Part shown: positions 1 through 7,586 of the stretch, one piece after another
Position numbering within the stretch: the first letter of the stretch is position 1
Layout: every line of letters begins with the position of its first letter
DNA from: a virus
Direction: 5' to 3' (one strand)
Length of the DNA: 58,423 bases
IMG/VR virus record: IMGVR_UViG_3300027822_000013
Location: 1 to 58,423 of that record
The notes under the pieces: model-generated
The model's input: the letters and a program-made list of their open reading frames with translations, nothing else
Database searches by the model: none
Told to the model about the DNA's origin: nothing
Position numbers and translations under genes: made by a program

Positions 1-521
1 GAATACATACCACCACCACCACCCGAATTATAACGCCCACCACCACCACCACCCCACATCTCAACCACAGCAACAGCATTTGCTGATGCCCCAGCAGGTT
101 TGAACCAGGTTCCAGAAGCCGTAAAGACATTACGAGATAACACCCCCCCGGCTGCTGGAGGGGGGTTGTTGGGAGAATAACAACGACTAGAACCACCGTC
201 CCAGCAACCAGCATCACCACGAATTTGTCCTGCTGTGTAAACCCATTTATCCCCATAAGCTCTCATATAGGTGGTATCAGACATATACCACCCACCCCCG
301 TAGGACTCCCAGTATAATCCTTTTGATGATGTACCGTTGAATCTGATCCAGTCATTGAAATACTGACTAACTGTGAAGGTGTTACTCACCCCCGCCTGGG
401 CTGAATTATTCTCTAAATCAATACCCCATTGGCGTACATCAGATTTGGGAGGGTTGTGGACCCCACTACTAGGGACCCCATCAACTACATATTGACGAAA
501 AAGTACTGCTGCTGTGGTCAT
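1..521 (-). CDS. Tail fibre / glycine-rich adhesin-like protein, 5' part (runs off the window start)
   Basis: ATG at 521 overlaps the stop of the upstream tip protein (ATGA). My translation begins MTTAAVLFRQYVV, and ends in a Gly-rich stretch (GGGGGGRYNSGGGGGMYS) that is still open at position 1. The segment FTASGTWFKPAGASANAV followed by a hydrophobic strand and MWGGGGGG is the usual lead-in to glycine-rich distal fibre or adhesin domains that bind host receptors. The remainder is the minus-strand ORF at 57987-58423, which starts with SSEAVVVGAGGSGGG and ends GARGEVIITVIG. Joined, the protein would be about 318 residues. The two parts are out of frame by one base at an A4 run (58417-58420); as given, frame one stops at 58411. 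What is seen: continuity of composition and gene order. Inference: circular genome and receptor binding. Confidence 0.85.
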   Translation of the reverse strand, partial: MTTAAVLFRQYVVDGVPSSGVHNPPKSDVRQWGIDLENNSAQAGVSNTFTVSQYFNDWIRFNGTSSKGLYWESYGGGWYMSDTTYMRAYGDKWVYTAGQIRGDAGCWDGGSSRCYSPNNPPPAAGGVLSRNVFTASGTWFKPAGASANAVAVVEMWGGGGGGRYNSGGGGGMY

Positions 522-2275
522 AGTGTAGTTACCTCTGGCGACCAATCAGATACAGCACCACCCCCTGTGACCGTCCTTATCTGACATACATAATCCGGCC
601 CGGTTTCGATTAACTCACTATATGTGGTGGTTTCTCCTGATGATGATGAAGCATATTGCCAAACATCAGAACCCACTTGTTGATATCGAATTTGGAAAGA
701 GTAACTAGCACGAAATTCATCGGCCCAGGTAAATTGTAGGATGTCCCCCGTAACAGTCCCTACGTCACGAGTTTCCTTAGTGACGGTGAAAGTAGAGGGA
801 TAAGTCAAACTCACGTCCTGGATGTCCCCTACAATAGCCGGGGGGTCCCCCTCTTCTGTGGCAGGGTTCCAATCGTCAATCTCACTCGTCAACATAGCAA
901 AATTCACTTCAACAGAAGTGCCCCCAAAAATTCTCAAACTACCTACCCCAAATGAACTTGCTATATCCAATTCGGATAGGTTCAAATCCATCATTGATTC
1001 CCCAACCAATTTTAGACCGTAAAGATTAGTGATCAATGACCCACTCCAATCTGGATTGGCCTTTAGGGTTGCGATCTTTGCTAATCTACGTGCTTGTGAA
1101 TGACTGGGAACATAACCAAATGTTACTGATTCCTCCAGTATCTCACCCCCACGAGCTATTATGTTGTCCTCATTTCTCCAAGCTTCCCCATCAACCAATT
1201 GGTAATCATGATCTGGAGATAAATACTGAATTTTCAAATAGTTGAAAAGACTCAAAACACCAGTATTTTGATTGACATTGTAGGATAGTATATGACCTTG
1301 TTCATCATTAATAGTAACTTCTGGCTGGTAAAACTTACCAACTTTTATAGCTAATTTACCTTCAGGAGTTTCAAATAAATCAGCCCCACAAGTAACTTTC
1401 ATTTTGTCCAATACATCTTTAGGGTCTTCTGAATATTTTCCATGCCGTCCCCAAGCTCTATAGCGTTTTTCACTTAAACCATTTTTTAAAGTGACCCACT
1501 CATCACAGACATCTGCGGCTGCTGCCCAGGAAGTAAGATCGAGAGTGTCGAGGTCAAATTTCATACCCTCGTCAGAGGTTAGATAGTCCATCATCACCAA
1601 CACTGAATTATCACTCCAGTGTCTTGGGTTAGTATTACGGGGGTCCAGTACTAAAGAACCTCTTAAAACAACACGAAGGGTTGGAACCCCGTTATTGAAC
1701 ATGGTTGAGAAGATTTCTGAGGGAACTTCTTCAATCACCATAACTGAATAAGCTATGCCTTTTAATTGATGGCTGCTGGTCCAAACACCAGGCCAGGCAC
1801 CAATCAGTACATCACAAGCAGCCTGATCTTCATGACCTAGATAGCTCACCACCCGGACCTTACTGACCCCCTCGTGTTGATACTTATCGTGAGTAACGTA
1901 CCCTTCAGCATCCAACTCAACCAATTGGTCCCCCAGCCAATATTCCTCAAACCCATCAATAGGTCCAGTACAATGCATAATACCTATGTAGAATTTACCT
2001 TCTGTACTATCGAAAAAGAATAAGTCCCCCCCTACTTTCGCCCTACCATACACTTGCCTACGTTCTGGGTTGGATTGACGAGACAACTGTTGCCCATCAG
2101 CCGGGTCTTGAGATGTACCACCAGTATCTACATCAGGAGTTAAGAGCGAAGATAGGTACATTGAACCCAGAGATAAGGCCCCATACACTACTATGGAACC
2201 AATCACTGCTGCTGTGGCCGCACTAAACCCGATTGAGGCAACAACTGCCGCTACTGCCGCTACTGCTGGAGGCAT
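518..2275 (-). CDS. Tail tip attachment protein (gpJ-like)
   Basis: About 585 residues. I place the start at ATG 2275 because GGAGG lies just upstream; a GTG at 2287 would add four residues. The N-terminus is hydrophobic and Ala-rich (about residues 1-45), followed by the NPERRQVYGRAKVGG signature near residue 70, which is typical of lambda gpJ / tail-tip proteins. The C-terminal 100 residues resemble a fibronectin type III module (DILQFTWADEFRASYSFQIRY, ending in a tyrosine-rich strand). In gpJ-type tails this protein forms the central tip that contacts the host and starts DNA ejection. It lies directly after the small tip genes and overlaps the fibre gene by four bases, as expected for a distal tail module. 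It is about half the length of lambda gpJ, so host recognition is probably shared with the adjacent fibre. Confidence 0.85.
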   Translation of the reverse strand: MPPAVAAVAAVVASIGFSAATAAVIGSIVVYGALSLGSMYLSSLLTPDVDTGGTSQDPADGQQLSRQSNPERRQVYGRAKVGGDLFFFDSTEGKFYIGIMHCTGPIDGFEEYWLGDQLVELDAEGYVTHDKYQHEGVSKVRVVSYLGHEDQAACDVLIGAWPGVWTSSHQLKGIAYSVMVIEEVPSEIFSTMFNNGVPTLRVVLRGSLVLDPRNTNPRHWSDNSVLVMMDYLTSDEGMKFDLDTLDLTSWAAAADVCDEWVTLKNGLSEKRYRAWGRHGKYSEDPKDVLDKMKVTCGADLFETPEGKLAIKVGKFYQPEVTINDEQGHILSYNVNQNTGVLSLFNYLKIQYLSPDHDYQLVDGEAWRNEDNIIARGGEILEESVTFGYVPSHSQARRLAKIATLKANPDWSGSLITNLYGLKLVGESMMDLNLSELDIASSFGVGSLRIFGGTSVEVNFAMLTSEIDDWNPATEEGDPPAIVGDIQDVSLTYPSTFTVTKETRDVGTVTGDILQFTWADEFRASYSFQIRYQQVGSDVWQYASSSSGETTTYSELIETGPDYVCQIRTVTGGGAVSDWSPEVTTL

Positions 2276-2670
2276 TTCAACCTCCACGCAAATCGTATGT
2301 TTATAGGACCATACACTGTGTAGCCATTCCCCATGTTTTTAACCGCCCACCCAATCGGGGTCCGCAGAGTCAACGCTGCTCCTACATTAGGCATATCTAT
2401 TACAGCTATATCTCCCAGAGCGTTTCGCCCATACACTCGATCAGCTAGGGGTGGTATTCGATCAGCTAATAAACCCTCCACCCCCTTACTTTTCACTAAT
2501 AATTTCCCACAACCCAGTTCGGTAGTGTAGGTGCCTCGAAGGTCCTTGCCGGGGTCTTCACCCGTATTAAGTTCAATCCAGTCACATACCCACAACCCAC
2601 AATCACACTGTCCCCACTCAAATTCCTTGGTGATTGTGTCTTTTAAAAACTGTTTTAATAATTCGGCCAT
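2260..2670 (-). CDS. Distal tail protein, NlpC/P60-like or DUF6950-like
   Basis: 136 residues. The N-terminal FEWGQCDCGLWVCDWI motif (about residues 17-32) is typical of a small phage tail family related to NlpC/P60 peptidases, in which a Cys within a D-C-x-x-W context is the candidate nucleophile. A later GDIAVIDMP segment matches the strand before the active-site His in such folds, but a clear catalytic His is not obvious, so enzymatic activity is doubtful. It starts after a strong AAGGAGG site, overlaps the upstream gene by 16 bases and the tip gene by 16 bases. In related tails the homologue (lambda gpK-like position) sits at the tip and may open peptidoglycan during entry. Family placement is from motif recognition only. 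Confidence 0.6.
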   Translation of the reverse strand: MAELLKQFLKDTITKEFEWGQCDCGLWVCDWIELNTGEDPGKDLRGTYTTELGCGKLLVKSKGVEGLLADRIPPLADRVYGRNALGDIAVIDMPNVGAALTLRTPIGWAVKNMGNGYTVYGPINIRFAWRLKCLQQ

Positions 2671-3224
2671 GTAACCTCCTTGTTGGCAAGTGAAGCTACC
2701 AACTCCAAACCCCTATCCCCTGGGTAACGAGCTTGTTGATCACGATCAGAAAATCTAGCACGAACTGGTCTACGTCTTCTGACAAACAATCCCTCAGCAG
2801 TTATTGACACCGTTCTCTTCTGGGCTCCTTGCCCTCGAAATCGAACTTGGTCCATAGTGCCGGCCCACAACTGAAAATAGTTGCCAACAGGTTTTTCTTC
2901 ATCCAATACTTGACCATAAACCTTAATACTGCGATTTGAGATTTCAGCAGCAGCATTTTTGGCCAACTGAACAATTTGAGTATCAACACCACTCAAGGAA
3001 AATTCTGATTGATCAGCAGCACCATCCATTGACCTACTCAGATCACTTACTTGGAGGAAGGTACCCAAGCCAAGCCATTGGTGATTGTCTTCAGTCATCA
3101 AAGTACCCGCTCCATCCCAAACCCTCATAGGTTGAGAAAGAAAATCAGCATAGATCAACCCAGCAAACTGAATTGTTTCTGCTTGCAGTATCCCATCTAT
3201 CTCTATGTTGGAAAAAAAGTTCAT
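2655..3224 (-). CDS. Tail protein, DUF2163-like (distal tail hub)
   Basis: 189 residues. Sequence features include the QFAGLIYADFLSQPMRVWDGAG opening, the WLGLGTFLQVSDLSRS stretch and a central SEFSLSGVD segment, followed by FQLWAGTMDQVRF. Alternation of short hydrophobic strands is typical of beta-rich hub proteins such as the DUF2163/minor tail L-like family. The protein lies between the tape-measure-proximal distal tail gene and the NlpC-like gene, with ATGA coupling to its upstream neighbour, the usual place of the lambda L/K pair. The C-terminus contains an Arg-rich patch (VRRRRPVRARF) that may contact DNA or other hub subunits. No catalytic motif is seen. The family assignment rests on order and general pattern. 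Confidence 0.55.
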   Translation of the reverse strand: MNFFSNIEIDGILQAETIQFAGLIYADFLSQPMRVWDGAGTLMTEDNHQWLGLGTFLQVSDLSRSMDGAADQSEFSLSGVDTQIVQLAKNAAAEISNRSIKVYGQVLDEEKPVGNYFQLWAGTMDQVRFRGQGAQKRTVSITAEGLFVRRRRPVRARFSDRDQQARYPGDRGLELVASLANKEVTWPNY

Positions 3225-3901
3225 GTCAATTCTCTCCTGTCCAACACTTCGTGAACCTTAATTACCTGTGTGCCGCCCCGGCCTTGCTGTATGGTGCCTG
3301 TAATTTTTGGTTCTATCTTGACTATTACTTGGGGGTAAAAACTTATAACATCCCCTGGTTGTGCTGCTTCTCTTAAACCAGGTCTAATATCAATCACGTT
3401 TGAGGAAACCCCCACTATGGTATGACCCCAATTGTTGATAGAAATATAACCCCCCGGTTGAATAGGTCTAACTACTGACGATAAATCAAGGGCCACTAAA
3501 CGGTCATGTTGTTCAGCAGCCAGGGCCACTTGGACTTCTGGGAACATAGAAAAAACAGAACCATCATCAAAAATACCTCCATCACCAAAGGTGGAAAATT
3601 CCTGGGTGGAATCAAATAAATACCTATGACTGTGGTGGTAAAGATCAAACATCTCCATAAGAGCAAATGATGAGTGATCCTTCAAACGGTTAATGACTGA
3701 TCTCCAGGCTGGAATAGTGTTTGAACCTTGACCCCCAAGTTCAAAGTTCAACGAAGCTTCCCATCTCCCTGCTCCAGAACTTACCGTTTGTTCGTAACCG
3801 TTGGTCGCCACTCCCCCTGACCGCAACCGGGGGTTGTATTGCCAATCTGGGTCTTTGGGTCGCAATAATTCATTGGGCCAGTTAAAAAGCTGAATCGTCA
3901 T
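3221..3901 (-). CDS. Distal tail / minor tail protein
   Basis: 226 residues, coupled to the tape measure gene by a four-base overlap and to the next gene by ATGA. The N-terminus (WPNELLRPKDPDWQYNPRLRSGG) resembles phage minor tail proteins found immediately after the tape measure protein, and the remainder alternates strand-forming segments with Gly/Asn turns, e.g. PGGYISINNWGHTIVGV. No enzymatic motif is visible. By position it should be the distal tail or baseplate ring that caps the tail tube and connects to the tip. No detailed homology can be claimed without a profile search. Confidence 0.6.
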   Translation of the reverse strand: MTIQLFNWPNELLRPKDPDWQYNPRLRSGGVATNGYEQTVSSGAGRWEASLNFELGGQGSNTIPAWRSVINRLKDHSSFALMEMFDLYHHSHRYLFDSTQEFSTFGDGGIFDDGSVFSMFPEVQVALAAEQHDRLVALDLSSVVRPIQPGGYISINNWGHTIVGVSSNVIDIRPGLREAAQPGDVISFYPQVIVKIEPKITGTIQQGRGGTQVIKVHEVLDRRELT

Positions 3902-6468
3902 CCTCTGCGCCTTTCAGCTTCCTTTACTAGGTCATAAACTTTTTTGTTATTCTCAACCAAAGCTTGTTGTACGACTTCCTCTATATTACCAGAACCACCA
4001 CCCTCAAAATGGTTATTGTACGTCACACTTATATTTGTTTGTTTACTGTTACCCCCTCCTGCTGCTTGTACCCCTAGTTTTCCGTTCTTACCGCGAGTAA
4101 GGGGTAGTATTGCTTCAGGTCCTGCTTCACCCATAAGGCCCAACCCACCGCCATGCCCAAAGAATGTTGGGGTATCAACAACACCCCCTGAAGCATAAGC
4201 GGTGAGAGGCCCAGAGGGACCGATGACACCCCCCTGTGCAAACGGGATGAAGCTAACAGCCTGAAGGAGTGCCCGCCTCATCAGCACTTTCGCCAAATCT
4301 GCTAACACAGAAGCAAGAACCTGCTTAAGACCTTGTAAGCTGATCTTACCTTCTTCAACCATGGAGGCCATGGCATCACTGATTTTACCGAACGACGAAG
4401 TCAACCAATTAGATACTTCCTGTCCAAAATTCTGGGTCATCTGATTCAGTTCAATAAGTCCTAATTTCAAACCATCAAATAAATTCCCCTGTCCTAAACC
4501 CACTTTCTGTAGATTAAGTAATTCTTGATTGTACTCTTTGAGAGAAACCTGACCCTCATCCAATAGCTGATTAAGAGCTTGCTGGTCAACCAATCTTCTA
4601 TTGTCAGCCCCTCTAAGTTTCTCCAAGATTTTATCCTTGGCTGTAAGAACCTCTAAATCTGCCACAGCACCTTTCAATGCTTCCTCTAGAACAGCAGCTT
4701 TTTCATCAGACAGCTCTATGCCTTGTTCCAGTAATTTATTCTCCAGTCTCCAGAACTCTAAAGCTGCTTGACGTTCAGTGGGGTCTATGTCAAATAGATC
4801 AATCCTTTCCTGATACTTTTTTATCAGGGCATCTACATCAAAATCAGCTGTCTTAGGTGCTCTTTGAAGACTCAATTTATTGGGGTCCTCAAAAGGTTCA
4901 TCCCCTATTTCCAACCCACGAGTCAAAGCAGCAACGATGTCATTGCCTTCCTTCTTCAATCTGTTACGTTCATTGGCCCGTTTGAGCAATTCAGCAAAGA
5001 TACTTCCGTTATTACTCAAATCACGTTTAAGGGCTACCCAAAACGAACCTAGCATGGCTCCTAAGCCATCCCCCTCTCTCAGGGCACCGTTGATGTGTTC
5101 ATCAATTGCATCCCCCGCCCCTCTCGCCCCGTCCTTAATAGCAACCCAAGCTTCATCCATGACATCCCTAAGAGTGGTACCTTGGTTGGTGGACAACACC
5201 ACACTTTCACCAAACCCGTGAACAGCAGCCACCACAGCCGGGATGGCGACCAATAAAGCTGTGAAGGGGTTGGAAAGAGCCAAAGCTGCCAAAGCTAATC
5301 CTGCTCTGTAAGCAGCTCTAACGAGAGTACCAGCCAACAAAGCTGCAAGGGAATAAATAACGGGCAGCAGGGATTCAGCATTAGCTGCTACTGTGGCCAA
5401 TACATCAGCCAAACCCCACATCATATCGGTCAAACCACGTTCCAACCCTAAATCCCCTAGGGACAACACCAATTCCTGGGCACGAGATTGAACAGACAGT
5501 ATTGCCCCGTTAAGATTATCGTTCATTTCACGAGCAACTCTGTTGGCATAACCCCCAACAGAATTCATTGCTTCACCCAATCTCCTCATTTTGGGGATTG
5601 CGTCAATCAAAACCAGAGCTGCGTTACCACCACGAGCTTCAAACAGCTTGAAGGTATCAGCCACCGATATATTTTTATCAGCTAAGGTTTGGAGTACAGG
5701 CAACAAACCTCTAGTGGATACATCTACATCACCAAGAGTTAACCCTAACTTTTTCAATACTCTTGTGGTGTTGTTAGTGGGGTTCAACAGCTTCAAGAAA
5801 AACTGTCTCAAACCAGTACCAGCCATGTCAGCCTGAAGACCGGCATCAGAGAGAACCCCGATGGCTGCTGAAGTTTCCCTCACACTCAATCCCAGTGCAT
5901 GAGACACAGGTGCTGCAAACTTCATTGCCTGACCTAATTGATCAACATTGGTGTTGGCATTATTGGCTGTAAAAGCCATCACATCGACATAATCTGAAGT
6001 TTGGGAGGCAGAAGCCCCAAACGTAATCATCACGTTGGAAACAATGTCTGCAGCCCGCCCCAGACCCAGTGCCCCGGCTTGAGCAAGAGTCAGGGTGGAT
6101 GATGTTGATTTAAGGATTTGTTGGGTATTAAAACCTGCCCGTCCCAAAAAACTCATACCTTCAGCAGCATTAGTAGCTGTGAACCGAGTGGTGGCCCCTA
6201 ATCGCCGCGCTTCCTCCCGTAGTGATTGAAAAACACTTCCGGTTGAATTAGTTATGGCTTTAACAGTGGACATTTCTTGCCCAAAGTTACGCAACACATT
6301 GATGCTTTGAAATACGGCTTGCCCAAGGGAAATAGCAGATAGGGCTGATCTAAGAGACAATACGTGAGTACGAGCCTGAGATGCAGCCCGACCAATGTTG
6401 GTTACGTCTTTACGTACCTTACCAGCCCCGGTCTGCCTAACTCTTACATTGATTTCGCGTGTGGCCAT
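3898..6468 (-). CDS. Tail tape measure protein (TP901 core type)
   Basis: 856 residues, the longest gene in the window. The N-terminal third contains the PhageMin_Tail/TP901 core signature: RLGATTRFTATNAAEGM, then MAFTANNANTNVDQLGQAM and GLSVRETSAAIGVLSDAG, about residues 85-215. A hydrophobic segment around residues 360-420 is likely membrane-active during DNA ejection, and the remainder is rich in coiled-coil-like Leu/Glu/Lys repeats. The C-terminus has a Gly/Pro-rich stretch (GPSGPLTAYASGG, FGHGGGLGLMGEAGPEAILPL) typical of these proteins. It sets tail length and is extruded on infection; by the rough rule of 1.5 angstrom per residue the tail would be near 130 nm. Start ATG overlaps the previous stop (TGATG). 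Confidence 0.95.
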   Translation of the reverse strand: MATREINVRVRQTGAGKVRKDVTNIGRAASQARTHVLSLRSALSAISLGQAVFQSINVLRNFGQEMSTVKAITNSTGSVFQSLREEARRLGATTRFTATNAAEGMSFLGRAGFNTQQILKSTSSTLTLAQAGALGLGRAADIVSNVMITFGASASQTSDYVDVMAFTANNANTNVDQLGQAMKFAAPVSHALGLSVRETSAAIGVLSDAGLQADMAGTGLRQFFLKLLNPTNNTTRVLKKLGLTLGDVDVSTRGLLPVLQTLADKNISVADTFKLFEARGGNAALVLIDAIPKMRRLGEAMNSVGGYANRVAREMNDNLNGAILSVQSRAQELVLSLGDLGLERGLTDMMWGLADVLATVAANAESLLPVIYSLAALLAGTLVRAAYRAGLALAALALSNPFTALLVAIPAVVAAVHGFGESVVLSTNQGTTLRDVMDEAWVAIKDGARGAGDAIDEHINGALREGDGLGAMLGSFWVALKRDLSNNGSIFAELLKRANERNRLKKEGNDIVAALTRGLEIGDEPFEDPNKLSLQRAPKTADFDVDALIKKYQERIDLFDIDPTERQAALEFWRLENKLLEQGIELSDEKAAVLEEALKGAVADLEVLTAKDKILEKLRGADNRRLVDQQALNQLLDEGQVSLKEYNQELLNLQKVGLGQGNLFDGLKLGLIELNQMTQNFGQEVSNWLTSSFGKISDAMASMVEEGKISLQGLKQVLASVLADLAKVLMRRALLQAVSFIPFAQGGVIGPSGPLTAYASGGVVDTPTFFGHGGGLGLMGEAGPEAILPLTRGKNGKLGVQAAGGGNSKQTNISVTYNNHFEGGGSGNIEEVVQQALVENNKKVYDLVKEAERRRG

Positions 6469-6863
6469 CAGACTATATGTGCTCCATCAATCGCATCAAT
6501 CGCTTCATGAAGAGCGATTTCCACAAACCCCGCTGGTGCTTGGGCTGATGACCCTTCGTTCAATTTCCCTATATAAGCAAGATTGTTGGTAATGTAGATA
6601 GCGTTAGTGTGGGAACCGTATTGATCTATAACAGCTTTGGATTCAACCAAAACCTGTTCAAAATCAGTACGTTCATGAGAGGTTTTTGTACGAGTGTTGA
6701 GGGTGACTGTCCAGTTAGCTCTAGCACGTCCTGTATCTACGGGGGTGGCCATAACAACTGTCTGGTCAATTCCAGTAGCGATTTGTTTCATCAAGGTATT
6801 GACGTTGGTTTCTATTTCGTCAACTAAGACATTAATCTCCCTGCTGAAGTCTTCTAAGTCCAT
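6468..6863 (-). CDS. HK97 gp10-like neck / tail completion protein
   Basis: About 131 residues from ATG 6863; a start three codons upstream (6872) is equally possible. The pattern MATPVDTGRARANWTV near residues 35-55, followed by a Tyr-rich YITNNLAYIGKLNEG segment and PAGFVEIALHEA at the end, is the hallmark of the HK97 gp10 / minor capsid family, which forms the neck or tail-completion ring at the head-tail joint. Here it sits between the tail chaperone ORF and the tape measure gene rather than among the connector genes, a rearranged position. It overlaps the T-like chaperone ORF by about 30 bases and the tape measure start by one base. Confidence 0.75.
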   Translation of the reverse strand: MDLEDFSREINVLVDEIETNVNTLMKQIATGIDQTVVMATPVDTGRARANWTVTLNTRTKTSHERTDFEQVLVESKAVIDQYGSHTNAIYITNNLAYIGKLNEGSSAQAPAGFVEIALHEAIDAIDGAHIV

Positions 6864-7143
6864 TGTCCACACCCCTGATGACCTTCACAAAATAGTCAAA
6901 TTCAAATCCCTCAATGCAGTGTCTTAGAGCATATTCGTTGATGGCTGTCCATGGAATCATTCCCACTTCCATCCCCACAGGTCTGCAAGTTTCCAATTCA
7001 TAATAAGCCACCAAATAGATTTCAAGAAACTCTGCCAATTGAGGGGCGTTAGTTATCCCATCAGGAATAGGTTGGCCCCTCTTTATGGCTGCTGATACTA
7101 TTGTTTCTTCAAATTCAAACTTTTCCCGGTGATACTCGATCAC
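6832..7143 (-). CDS. Tail assembly chaperone T-like ORF, probably made by -1 frameshift
   Basis: 103 residues as an independent ORF with a GTG start at 7143. The frame is open upstream into the end of the preceding gene and is exactly -1 relative to it. The preceding gene ends GTA AAA AAC TGA, so a canonical A-AAA-AAC slippery heptamer (7152-7158 on the minus strand) precedes the stop. Slippage there would give a fused G-T protein of about 245 residues (6832-7568). This arrangement directly before the tape measure gene is the classic tail assembly chaperone pair of siphoviruses, in which the G part binds the tape measure protein and the T part recruits tail tube subunits. The ORF contains an aromatic and acidic segment (FEFDYFVKVIRGVDN) but no known domain that I recognise. 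Confidence 0.7.
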   Translation of the reverse strand: MIEYHREKFEFEETIVSAAIKRGQPIPDGITNAPQLAEFLEIYLVAYYELETCRPVGMEVGMIPWTAINEYALRHCIEGFEFDYFVKVIRGVDNGLRRLQQGD

Positions 7144-7148
7144 CTCAA

Positions 7149-7568
7149 TCAGTTTTTTACGTCATCCCCCACCGTTTGGAATGATTCCCTGGCTGAAGCA
7201 TATTGCATAACTTCAACGAGAATATCAATGGCAGTCAAAAACTTCACCACGTTTTCTTCATTAAAACTCAGAGGTGATGTCTCATCATCTGGGTCAGGCA
7301 TTTGACCCTCACCGAATTTATTCGATCCCCACCCAATCACCACAGCTTCAGCAACGGCTTCAGCCATGATCTTTTGTTCCACCTCGTAAGGGATGGTCCC
7401 GCTTTGAATAGCTGATTGGTAGGGACGTGTACGCCGGGTCAAAGATTGTTTGTAACGGTTATTTGAACCCCCTGCCCTAAGAACAGTCAACCAAAACTCA
7501 CCAAAGTTCAGTTTGACCCCCTCTTTTTCCGCATCATGGTCCACTCTATATTGATCAAAGATACCCAT
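7149..7568 (-). CDS. Tail assembly chaperone G-like
   Basis: 139 residues. It lies between the tail tube gene and the tape measure gene, the fixed position for the tail chaperone in long-tailed phages. Sequence is hydrophilic with an alpha-helical middle (YEVEQKIMAEAVAEAVVIGW) and an acidic linker (DPDDETS), then a helix (ENVVKFLTAIDILVEVMQYA), similar to the organisation of G-type chaperones. Its last codons contain the slippery site described separately, so it should be made both alone and as the N-terminal part of a G-T fusion. Start ATG 7568 lies 18 bases after the tail tube stop. Confidence 0.75.
   Translation of the reverse strand: MGIFDQYRVDHDAEKEGVKLNFGEFWLTVLRAGGSNNRYKQSLTRRTRPYQSAIQSGTIPYEVEQKIMAEAVAEAVVIGWGSNKFGEGQMPDPDDETSPLSFNEENVVKFLTAIDILVEVMQYASARESFQTVGDDVKN
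7152..7158 (-). other. Slippery heptamer A-AAA-AAC for -1 ribosomal frameshift
   Basis: On the minus strand the chaperone gene ends GAC GTA AAA AAC TGA. The last A of GTA plus AAA and AAC form A-AAA-AAC, one of the most efficient bacterial -1 slippery heptamers, and the stop codon follows at once. The -1 frame continues CTG ATT GAG GTG into the T-like ORF without a stop. I did not identify a clear downstream pseudoknot. Programmed frameshifting at this locus is well established in lambda-like and many other siphoviruses. Confidence 0.8.
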
Positions 7569-7586
7569 TTTGATTCTCCTGTTAAA

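Noticed and set aside
1-60. CCA/CACCACCACC repeats at the window start and at 58130-58210, like a microsatellite or CRISPR-like repeat
   Set aside because: They are glycine codon runs of the fibre gene read on the minus strand; no spacers or regular repeat-spacer unit.
822-1245. Plus-strand ORFs inside the structural genes
   Set aside because: They are antisense shadows of the tip protein gene without ribosome sites.
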